Shown here: one piece after another, positions 19,401 through 29,634 of the stretch | Layout: each line of letters begins with the position of its first letter | Position numbering within the stretch: position 1 is the stretch's first letter | From: Podospora pseudoanserina | Taxonomy: Eukaryota; Ascomycota; Sordariomycetes; Sordariales; Podosporaceae | DNA length: 64,000 nt | Assembly (NCBI RefSeq): GCF_035222485.1 | Contig: NC_085924.1 | Coordinates: 3,906,001-3,970,000, forward strand | Reading direction: 5' to 3' | The notes under the pieces: model-generated | Told to the model about the DNA's origin: nothing | The model's database searches: none | The model's input: only the letters and a program-made list of their open reading frames with translations | Translations under genes and position numbers: made by a program

Positions 19401-22400
19401 GTGAACAAGGCGCGGGGTAAAAAATCAGGTCAGAAATTCACAAGAAGCGGTCTGTCTGCTGTTCAGCTCACCACTTTGTCAGAAAATGGATTGGTTCAGT
19501 CGGTTATCGGCAGCGGAGCTCAATGTCGTCATAGCTTGATTCGCGGGGTGGATATACGCTAATTGTAAATGGGGGAGGGACGGAGGATGGCGTGGATGGG
19601 GAGACGTTTACGTAGGAGAAATTTAGAGAGAGGTGAACTGAGTGAGTATGTATATGCGGTTTTTGTCAGGTGGAATTTTTCTGAGAGAGGAGGAGGGAAT
19701 TGTTGATCGTATACTCCGTAGTGGAGAGAGAGATCAACTGTTTCGAAACAACGAGTAAAGAATGAATGCTGGTGGTTCCCGATATGGCAGGTGAGAGGTG
19801 AGCAGGGGGCTGTTGAACTTCATGGCTAGTTCTTGAGAGAACCTCATGGGCTACACGAAAAGAGTTGTTCAAAGAGTTGAGAAGCTTATTATCAGGTTGG
19901 TTCTCTTGCTTTCCATTGACTCCTCAAAAGGACTGTTATTCCGCGCGCGAGCTTAAGCTTCCCTGATTTTCACCCAAAACCACCAATTCTCTTCCCCCCT
20001 CATTTCCCCGCATCGCATGTTGTGCGTGTCGAATTGGAGGACACACACACACCTCTCCTCCCTCTCCTGCCCATCACCCACTCGGCCGCGCAAGAATAAC
20101 CCGGAGAAGATCCCGGGGTTACATATTTCCAAGAAAGGCCTGCCCCCGGTGTCGCAGAGAGTCAAAGTTTTCCAGACTGATATATCAAGCTTGTAACAGA
20201 CAAAAAAAGGTGGTGTGATAATGTCGCATTGGACAGGTTTTGTCCTGCCAGATAACTAAATCTCGATCCCTTTCATAAAAGAAAAAAAAACGACTTGTCT
20301 GCTGCAGCTGCAGCTGTCACCTTGCTTTGAGGGGAAGAGAGATGTATCATGAAGCGCGAGAGAGGCTCTCAGGGAAGAACCCCGGCATATCAATCTGCAT
20401 GTATGTACACAACAGCGAATGTATGTCCGCGGCACAGTTGATCCGTGGATACCTACCACAATGCACCTCTCCTCACAAGCACGTCGTCAGGGGGTGCATG
20501 ATGCCGTTTCGAAAAAGCCTTCTGACAGTGAAAAGACTTTGGAAACTCTGCGGGGTGGTGGAAATACCAATGCATCGTTGCTATCATCCATATTGTTGTT
20601 GTCCCTGTCAAAACATCTGTCATGGATTATAAAAACAGGCAAGCTGCTGAAATGGTCTCATTTTGACATGCAGAAGAAGTTTTGGGAGACATGCAGCGTG
20701 GGGGGGTTCCATTTCTTCGCTTCTTTTTAATGTGCAGTTGTTGTCTCGGGCCAATCCAATGGCTGTCTCTGGCTTTTTTGCTCATCTCCATTGATGAATC
20801 AAATCGTCTTTGCCCAGGTGGAGAACATTGGCGCGAAGTGCATGCCGTGGCAAAGTGCAGTACTGACTGGAATCCATGGCATGATGATAGTGCAGAGTCG
20901 AAGAAGACTTTTTGAGTATAACTGTCAGAAGAAGAGCTGATCAGGACTTTGAGATTTGTGTGTTGACTTCGGGCAAATAACGTCCCGGGAAGGAGAAGGC
21001 AAAAGACGGGACTTTCTGAGCCAATAGAAATTGAAGAAGGGATACGGAGGACTGGAATACGAAAGCCAGTGGAGGCTCGTGCCAAAGTGTTGGAGGTCAA
21101 TGCTGGGGAAAATCGATTCAGATAATGCAGCTTGCCGGAATCGAAGAAATGGCGATATTCGGGTCCTTCGTGTGCTGCACTCTACACTCGTACAAGACAG
21201 ACCAGTCAAGGCGGCCCAGCGGCCTGTCACCGGAGGGGAAGGGCCGCTGCGGATGATCCCCATGCAGAGGAGAGGTTAAACAAACACTCCCGTGTCTCTG
21301 TAACCCTCTGTTTTGCTTTGCCAATTTTGACATGCTGAGCACATGTACTCAAGACCAGGTTGGGAAAGAGGATTGTGATTCATGGTGATCAAGCTTTCAG
21401 CATATGATGATTTTAGCTGAATTGGGAAAATGAGTACAGCCAGCTAGTTGGATTCATGTTGATGGAAGGCGGGGTATCGCAACTGGGGAAAGGAAACGTT
21501 CAGGCAGGTCTTGCGAGACAGATCGATCAACGATCAGACTCCAGCCTCTTCTGAGGTGGTGCAAGTGGGACAAATACTGTCTCGAAAATCTCCGGGAAAA
21601 GCATGGCAGACGTCAAGTCATTGCACAATAGCTTTGTTCGCCGTTCGCCCGTCGAAGGTCGGTGATTTGTCGTGTGACATCCCGGTGGTGGTGGTGGTGG
21701 TGGTGGCTGGTGATTCTCAAGCAAGAAGATGGTGGTGATGGTTGGGCATCCACAAGGTTCTCACCCAAACCCAACCTGGCCGCCTCAACTCGCTGCGCCG
21801 AGAGTAGTTCGCTTCAACCCTCGACGGCACAGGGAATCGGGTTGCAACGGAGCACATCTGTGAGTGGTCAACCACCAGCGAATCCCACGAATCAGCCCCG
21901 CATCTGATATCTGTGCCCAACGACACCAGTCAGTGAATCTCTTTAGCAGCCGCGGCAATGTTGCTTTGATCGATATGCTGAGTGTCCAAGCAGCCGAGAT
22001 TGGTGACACTGCATGGTAGCTCACCGTCCAAGACCGATAGATGACCTGGGCTGGGACAAGGCTGGCTGCCATGGACGCTTCGACAGAGGCGCCACACGCA
22101 GCCATGGTAATCTGTTTTTGTAAAAATACCGAAGAGTATTGATGCGCAGTGCCATGTTGCACTCAACAACAATTTGATCAATGCTGCCGTCGACGATATA
22201 CTGTCGCCGTCATGGTCTAGGCTCTGTTCAACGTCCGGAAGCGAGACGGCACCGGAGACACGGCCGTGCTCATGATGTTCAGGACCCCCTCTACAGCCGC
22301 CGACGTGCATAACCGCACTGCCGAATTGCATGAAGGCGTTTGGGAGGGTCTGCCATGATATCATGGCACATGCGGTGCATCACCGGAGATTATTCAGCTC

Positions 22401-23350
22401 GAGAGCTTGCCATCGGGTGACTGGTGACCTGGGGATACCCTTTGGGCAACAAGGCCGGTGTCGAACTAGGTAACCTTATCTGTGGCGGCTTCTTTTACTG
22501 GCGATGGTAGAAATCTTGGTGAGAATTTGTTGGACACGCTACTGCGGCAGCAGGAAGGGTGCCTCTGTGGTCATGACATTCTGTCTTGGACGGCAGGTGT
22601 GGGGGCGTGATCTCCGTGTCTGATCTGAAGATCGTCTTGTTTCCATCTGGCTTCTCCCGATCATGTATTTGATGAGGGGCTGAGGGGGCGGTTGTCGTTC
22701 GCCGGGCAGGCAAGACACAGAGACACGGTGTTGAGATGGATGGAAGTTCCCAAGAGCGGAATCCGAAGCGCACAGACCATGGCACCATTGGCGGGAAGTT
22801 CTTCAGCTGTGCACAGGCCATGATGTGGTCCGAGTAAGGACTGGACCCTGACAACAACGCTCACCACCAAAGGTTCCCTCTGATGAGAAGCCGTGCAGGA
22901 GGCAGCAAGGACGGCTCGCAGGTCTCTTGCAGGCTTAGATCAAGATGTCGATGCACTAGCGGCATCAGCCCGGTCCTTCTCTGATTGATTGTGATGGGAT
23001 CGCGTGCGCCAAGAGGAATTCTTTGCGAGGTGTCGTCGTCGACCAACAACCTTGATAGCCACATCGTATGTATCCTTGCGGATAAGTGGCCTGCCCTGCT
23101 CGACAATGCGGGGAAGAAAGAGACTGATGAGAAAGTAGAGGCCGAAACCCCACGACACGGAAGCAAAACTCGACGCGCTGTCTCTCCGTGTCATTCGCAT
23201 CCCACTCCCAGGGACATCTTGGCTCAGCACCAGCAATGTAACGCTACATGTGCCCCCCAAACATTTTCTCTTGTCGTCTTGCCGCTAACAGCTAGCCTTG
23301 TTGTATTCCTATCACCACTCACCGCAGAGAGTCCGCAGAAGCGCAGGAGG

Positions 23351-23376
23351 CAGGGGCAGGGGCAGGGGCAGGGGCA
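23351..23376. repeat. GGGGCA minisatellite
   Basis: About four tandem copies of a 6-nt G-rich unit, followed by a degenerate copy (GGGGCATGGGCA). It could form a G-quadruplex. Confidence 0.8.
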
Positions 23377-23470
23377 TGGGCAAGCACAAAAACACATTGT
23401 GGAGAAGCCCTCCCCTCCACAGGATCACGACTCTGTACCCTACCCAAATTCGCGAGCAATGGTTCCCTCT

Positions 23471-23502
23471 CGTCCACCTCGTCCACCTCGTCCACCTCGT
23501 CC
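23471..23502. repeat. 9-nt CGTCCACCT tandem repeat
   Basis: About 3.5 copies of the 9-nt unit in direct tandem within the region upstream of the regulator gene. Confidence 0.8.
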
Positions 23503-23989
23503 TCTCCACCTCCACCGTCTCCTCTGTCTCTTCACCTCTAATGCCTCTACTCTGTAGACTGCCCGGTTAACCGTCCGCCACACCGTCCCAATCAAGCGCT
23601 GCGCAGCAAAAGCAAATAAGACACTGCGCTCGACCTGCCACTTGAGCCCCCCCCTGCTCATCCTCTGCGACATCTTCACTCCATCTTGTTCAAAGCCTCT
23701 CCAACTCTTTCCTCCCACACTGTACTTCGGTACAACTCTCTGTCTCTCTACCTTCTCCGGGCCTATCTTGATCGGCAAGCCAACCAAGGCTGCAAGTGTC
23801 ACCCCCGACCTAAAGCGGCTCTATCCTGTCTCACACCCTCCAACTCGTCGTCCCGTTCCCCAGTTATTCCTCCTCTTTTCCTCACCCTTGGTATTTTGTC
23901 GCCTTAAGAGCCACGGCGCCTCATCCCTATCCTCTGCAGACAACACCCTTGTTCCTACCCCGTGGGCATGGTGTCGTTATTGACGAGCT

Positions 23990-26461
23990 ATGAGTCGTTC
24001 CCTTCCTGTCGTGTCCAGCGACGGAAACCTGCCGTGGTCAGACAGCCATAGCCATAGCATGGACTCCGATGAGATTCCTCATGTTGGCTTGCCTTCCCCC
24101 TGGTTGGACTCCCTTCCGACAGCCTCCAACTCTCTGTCCACATCGTCGTCGACTTTGAGCTTCGCCCGTACGGGCCAGCTCTCGCCCCAGCTGTCACCCA
24201 TCAGCACTGGCATGGCCATGTCCTGCGGAGGCTCCTCCTGCCTTGCCTCGCCGTCCCTCTCGCCCCCCACTGCTGCCATGAATTCGCACTCGCTTTCCTC
24301 GTCGGCCTCGACGGAATCCTCATGGACCATGAATTACTCGGGCTCGGGCTCGGACGAGGGCCATGAGCACGAGCAGCTTCCGCGGGGCGCCATGAGCCAC
24401 CACCATGACATACACCATGAACACATGCCCTGGGAGCAGGACGATCCAGATGAGCTGTTGATGGCCCCAAAACTGGAGCCCTTGGATGATGATGGATTCT
24501 GTATGGATGATTTGGGGGAAGCCCCTGCCACTCCCATTGGAGGAGTTGCCCATGCGCTGGGGCTCGACCAACCAAAGCCAAAACGACCCAGAGGACGTCC
24601 TCGGAAGCACCCCCTTACCCCCAATCTGACTGCCAACAAAGTCACCAAAGGCCGCACCAAGACTGGCTGCTTGACATGCAGGAAGCGAAAGAAGAAGTGT
24701 GACGAAGCCAAGCCGCGATGTAAGTGAGCAGCTGTTGTCTTTGGTCTACATGGTCTAATGCTCGGACAGGCATGAATTGCGAAAAGAACGCCGTCGTGTG
24801 TGAAGGCTATCCGGAGAAACAGATTTGGAAAAGCGGCAAAGAAAGGGCCGAAGAGGGTAGGCAATCCCTTTCCCCTCTGTCCATGCTGTTCGTCCTAACC
24901 ATTAGCTTCAGAACGTCTCAAGTCACACAGCGTCATGTCCATTACGATGCAGCCCATCTTCCACGGGCTCGAGACGGTCGAAGACATGATCTTCTGGAAG
25001 CACTACAATGAACACCTCAGCGCCGTGCTTACTGTCGAGGGTGAACACAAGAATGCTTTCAAGGACATGATGGTGCCCATCGCGGTCAAACACCAGGGCC
25101 TCATGCATTCCATCTTGTCTTTGGCAAGCAAACATATTGACTTTGACACACCCTATGGAGCCACCGTCTTGCGCAACAACCCCTCCACAAGCCTGGAACT
25201 CATCCGGGAACGATCCATTTTCCATCACGACGCCGCCAGGCAGAAGTTTTTCGAAGATGTCGAGTTTAGCAAAGGAAAGCCCTGCACCGATGACGAGGTT
25301 TTGGTGTCTGCTCGCTATGGACAGATGCTGTGCTTCCTCTTGGAAGCTCTGGCAGAGGGTAACCCCCGTGGCGAGCATCGCGTCCACCTTTCGGCATACC
25401 GCAGTCTTATCGCCAGCTCGCCTCCTGGAGATTCGGCCTTCTTGTCGTTCATCGCCGAGTTTTTCCAGTACCACATCTTCGCCGACGAATTGATCCACTC
25501 GTCCGACAAGTCAGGCTATCGTTCCATGTCGGACGCCCAAGAGCTCCCGTCGGTCCCTCATATCCACCCGCCTCGACTTCTTGGTGTTGCCGATGGACTG
25601 CTCGAACATATTGTCCCCATCACCACCATCAGAAACTCGATCCGGCGTAACATGGCCGCCCACGAGCCCGTTATTGTCGACTACATTAGTCTCTATCGCG
25701 CAGCCGAGATCGATGCTGCGATTCGAGAATGGGCTCCCCACCTGCCCCCTGGTGATAATCGCGGAAATGTCAGCCTCCTTTACAAGCACATGATGCAGAT
25801 TTATCTCATCCGTACCATTTGGCCCCCGGTCGCCACGTCACCCACGCCGACGGCCGCCTCCGTTTCCTCGTTTTCCCACATCCGCAGCTCGCCATCCGTC
25901 GGCCGACCGACCTCTTCAGTAGTCAATACCCCGCCGCAGTCTGCCTCTACCAGCTGTGCCTCGTCCCCGAAACTTGGAGCCTCCCACCCAATGAGCGAGC
26001 CAAACGTCTACAAACGAAACAGTACCGGAATGGGTTCCTCCTCGAACGTATCCCCGATTCGCAAGAACAGCGGCGGAGGTATTGCCGCAGCGCTGGCCGC
26101 CGAGAACCGACCCGACTCCCCCCCTCCCATCCGTCAACCTGTTTCCCACGACGATCGTATCACCCGCGCCGTCGAAGAGTCCCTCGACATACTCGACACC
26201 TTCAAGCCGAGCGATCCCTCCCAGACCCTGTTGTTGCTGCCGTGTTTCGTCATCGGCACCGTTTGTTTCAAGCCCCTCCAACAAGAGCGCATCAGGGCCG
26301 CCATCAAGTCTGTCAGGGGCTACACCGGACTAAGAAACGCCGATCGGGTTGTGGAGGTGCTCGAGGAGGTGTGGCGACTGATGGAGATGGGTGAGTGGGT
26401 GCGTGTGTGGGACTGGGGTCGTGTTGCAAAGGATATGGGGTTGGATTTTATTCCTGCTTGA
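23990..26461 (+). CDS. Zn2Cys6 transcription factor with AT-hook
   Basis: Nuclear regulator of about 790 residues in three exons: 23990-24719, 24770-24856 and 24906-26461. Residues 1-190 are Ser/His-rich and acidic. An AT-hook core (KRPRGRPRKHP) lies at about 196-206, directly before the binuclear zinc cluster with C227, C230, C237, C244, C247 and C254; the first intron splits the codon of C244, and the join gives CMNCEKNAVVC, a canonical cluster. The large third exon carries the helical fungal-specific regulator region (MQPIFHGLETVEDMIFWKHYNEHLS...HSILSLASKHID), like the Fungal_trans_2 type, followed by a Ser/Pro-rich stretch and a final helical part. The acceptor of intron 2 may be 24905 or 24911; both keep frame and differ by two residues. 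The target genes cannot be told. Upstream is an unusually large gene-free region. Confidence 0.9.
24720..24769 (+). other. Intron 1 of the Zn2Cys6 gene, inside the zinc cluster
   Basis: 50 nt, GTAAGT donor, GACAG acceptor, phase 1. It interrupts the codon of the fourth cysteine of the cluster, an intron position often seen in this family. Confidence 0.9.
24857..24905 (+). other. Intron 2 of the Zn2Cys6 gene
   Basis: 49 nt, GTAGGC donor; the acceptor is ATTAG at 24905 or, six bases on, TTCAG at 24911. Both keep the frame into the long third exon. Confidence 0.75.
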
Positions 26462-27550
26462 TATTTCTTTCTGTCTTGGCATTTTGGTTCTGCAGCATGT
26501 CCTTGCCCTTTCTCTCCCTCTCTCTCTCTTTCTCTCTCTCGTTGAAATATCTCTGGCGAGTTTGAACAATGTTTTTCTTGTTTCTGTTTGTGGAAACGCC
26601 AGAGACAATATACCCCCCCCCCCCCCCCCCCACCCCATATAAAGCAGTCTCTTGTTTTGTTTGTTTATCACATCATGTATTTTCCCCCCTTGTATTCCTC
26701 GTACTTTCCGTTTCAGTGAACGGAACAAACAAGTTTATTGTTTTTTGTGTTGCTGTTTTTATCTGTCTGTTTTTGCGGAAAAAAAAAACATACAAAACAA
26801 GTCGTTGGCTTTTGACAAGAAAGAAAGGAGACGGACACATAAAAAAAGAATTACGTTGTATTGGTAGGAGTTTGGGGATGGGGGCTAGGTTAGGTCTGGG
26901 GATATAAGGGGGTAGGGGGGCATAGGTAACGGTACGGAGCAGAAGGGTTTTCGGGTTCTAGGTCAGGGTTTTTGGTTGGGGGTGGGTTGTAGTAAGTAGG
27001 AAGGTTTTCTCTACGGGGTTGCTGCATAGTACGGTCGTTATTTTCGGATTTGTTGTTTTTTTCACCACTTTCCTCTTTGGCTACACACACATACACACAC
27101 ACACAAGAGGGGTTGGAGTTGGAACATTTCTTTTCTGGGAGATTTTTGGTGCATGTATATCTTGGGGATGGGTTTTCTTGGTGGGGGATTGGAGATCATA
27201 AAGGAACATTTAAGGGCATGTAAGCGGATAAATGGGGGGTTTGGTTTTTATAGGTAGTTAATGGTTCGGCATATTTTTCGAGGATAGGAGATGGAATTTA
27301 CACACACAGTCACGTTCGTTACATTTTGTTTACTCTTTGTCATTGACTGATGGTGATATTGACTGGTTAAGAACTCCAAACATGCTTCTTGGCTAGGCTA
27401 GTGTGATGCAAGATATCTTACAGGGATCCTAATGGGGGACATATATCTTACATATTTACTCTCTCCTCTTTCTTGACCACCAGATGTGATGCTCCGGTTG
27501 ATGCTTATGTACACTGACCCCCACCCCCTTCTCAAAACTACACCCCCTAT
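26462..27550. other. Intergenic region between convergent genes
   Basis: About 1.1 kb between the Zn2Cys6 stop and the AAA-protein stop. It contains a pyrimidine-rich tract at about 26505-26545, a run of 19 C at 26613-26631 and ACAC repeats near 27083-27103. Probably both 3' untranslated regions. No gene seen. Confidence 0.6.
26613..26631 (+). repeat. Homopolymer run of 19 C
   Basis: Uninterrupted C run in the likely 3' untranslated region of the regulator gene; its length may be affected by sequencing error. Confidence 0.85.
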
Positions 27551-29634
27551 CTAGTCATCACTCTTCCCATCATCATCATCATCCTCCTCAACAACAGTAA
27601 CATCCCTCTTCTTCCCCTCCTGCTTCAACGACACCTCCACCCCCCCATAACTCTTCTTAATCTCATACTTGCCCCCCCAAACCAAATCCTTCGCCATAAT
27701 CTCCCTCGTGCGCCCCAAGCTCTCAATAGCAGCAATCCGATCAATAGTAGCCTGCAAATGCTCCCTAAACCCGGGCTGCGCCACAATCTCCCTGAACGCA
27801 ATATGCATCGGCACACTGCTCGCCCTCACCTCGGCCTTGCTCGTAATGCTAAACAGATTCAACCTATCCAACGCCCTGACAAAATCCGCCCTCGTCATGA
27901 TCTCCTGCGCGATATGAAGAGGGTAGCTAGGCAGGATATGGCCCTTTGCGGGATCATACGTCTCCTCCATCTCCTCCTCCTTATCCACAAGCGCCGTGGC
28001 GAGAACCACCGCAGCAGCCGCCCACTTCTGCTGGTCCATCACGTCGTCATCCATCTCCTCACCCAAAATCCAGCATTGGTTCAAAAACCAGGTTTTTTCC
28101 ACTCGCTTGATCTCCTCGCAGGTAGCGAGCATGTCTTGTGATTTCGCCACCCTGTTGAGAAAGTTGAGGCGCCCGCCGACACGGTCGTAAATCTCCTCTA
28201 GGATTTCGCTCGACGGGACCTCAGAAAAGTATCTCCTGCGGTAGTTTTTCAGCGCGGCAATAGCCTGGTGCTTGGGCAGGTCAAGGACCGTCAGCACGGC
28301 CATCCTGGTGGAAAGCTGCTTCAGTCTCTCGTAAACCCAGTAGTCGTCGCTGTTGAAGACCATAGTAACAAGATTAGACGCAGCCCACTGCTCCGCCCGC
28401 TGCTGAAGCAGTTCAATCAGGTCCTTCCCGTCATCATCGTCCCGGATGAGGTGCATTTGGTTAATGATAATCACCAACGGCCTGCCCACCCTTGCCCGTC
28501 TTTTGAGCGCGACTTTTTCAACCTTGTTGAGGGCGCGTTCAATGTCGAGGAGGGCGGTGGTGTCACGGGGCCCGCGCTCGGAGAAGTAACTCCCCATGTA
28601 ATCTTCGTGGAATTCATAGTCTAGCGCCTTGCCGAGGCGGATGCGAAAGATTTCGAGGTCGGCGTGGGCTTCAAACATGGCCACGCCGTCGCCGTCGATC
28701 TTGCGCATCGCTTCGAGGAGCATGGAGGATTTGCCGGTGCCTTTTTCTCCGATGAAGAGGTGGTAGTGGCCTACCTCCTTGCCGGCGACGATTTCGTCCA
28801 CGATGGACTGCTCGGGGCGCTCGATCCAGTGGGTTGCCGCGGCGGTTTTGGAGAGGGGGAGGTCTTTGCCTATGGCGGCTAGGTCAAGGACGGGATCGCC
28901 GGGTTCGAAGGCGTTGGACATTTTTTTGAGGACAAAGTACTTGTAGGATTTGTGGTAGGTGTAGGCTGCGAAGGCGAAGCCGGTGCCGAGGACGAGGATG
29001 GAGGCTAGGGAGGTGGCGGCGGACTCGAGCATCTTGTACCATATGGAGGGTTCGTGGCGGTGATCGTCATCTGGGGGGGCATTTTGTTAGTATCGGGCGT
29101 CTACTCCGTGATGGTGTTTTGGGGGGATAGCATTGAGGATGTTGTAAGTGAGAGCCTCGTAGGGGACATGTTGGATTTAAGGGTGGATCCCTGCACCAGT
29201 CCCGACCCCTGGATGTTGCGTCATTCTGATCATCCCAAGCTCTCGGGTCCCTGATAGATATGCCCATGATTGGGTCAATTGTCGGCGCGTTCCTGAAGCT
29301 CTCGAGATATCTCACGCGAGCTCAGGTACCTACGTCATTCCAGTCGCGAGATGCCCCAAGTGCACGCAAACCACCAAAATAAAAGAGCTGAAAATAACGT
29401 ACCATTGCATTTGTCTTTGTCCTTGGAATAATGTCTCCTTTCCTGTCGTGGTCCAGGTTGTGGCGTCCAATGTATCCTTCTCAACGTCGTGGGTGGTGGT
29501 GGTGGTGGTGCGCTCCTCTCATTTGGTATCATCCTTGGCCCACGAGCCCAAAGCCCCCTTTGTGCTGCCACCGCTGCTGCCCCTCCCGAATATCCACGGG
29601 ATGCCAACCGGCTCCCTGCCCGTATTAGACCCAT
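27551..29634 (-). CDS. Mitochondrial AAA-type ATPase with presequence and membrane anchor
   Basis: Two exons, 29634-29403 and 29070-27551, joined across a 332-nt intron, give 583 residues in frame. Exon 1 (MGLIRAGSRLASRGYSGG...) is Arg/Ala/Ser-rich without acids, as in a mitochondrial import signal, followed by a proline run. Residues about 100-115 (LASILVLGTGFAFAAYTY) are a likely membrane anchor. The ATPase domain has the P-loop GEKGTGKSS at 185-193. At the Walker B position the sequence is LVIIINQMHLI, with Asn-Gln in place of Asp-Glu, so hydrolysis may be weak or use another residue. The C-terminal part looks like the winged-helix region seen in fungal AAA proteins of this type; the tail is an acidic run. 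Role is unknown, probably in mitochondrial membrane or DNA upkeep (inference). Confidence 0.8.
29071..29402 (-). other. Long intron of the mitochondrial AAA gene
   Basis: 332 nt, GTACGT donor and CCCAG acceptor on the minus strand, phase 1. Longer than its neighbours, but the joined frame is open over 583 codons, and the upstream exon supplies the expected mitochondrial presequence. Confidence 0.7.

Larger units (their letters stand above)
16087..23989. other. Gene-poor region of about 7.9 kb upstream of the Zn2Cys6 gene
   Basis: No open frame here shows a protein motif, and the longer ones (17238-17684, 21930-22364, 22985-23557) lack splice partners or coding logic. Visible structure: a tRNA-like A/B-box pair at 16389-16479, a GTATGTAT run at 18858-18874, a GGT repeat at about 21684-21706, a GGGGCA repeat at 23351-23376 and a CGTCCACCT repeat at 23471-23502. 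The last 350 bp before the regulator gene are CT-rich and look like a long leader. A large upstream space is common for regulator genes in moulds. Confidence 0.55.

Noticed and set aside
21930-22364. 144-codon minus-strand frame
   Set aside because: An overlapping frame on the same strand is just as open, and no domain pattern is seen; possibly very old decayed coding DNA, but not supportable.
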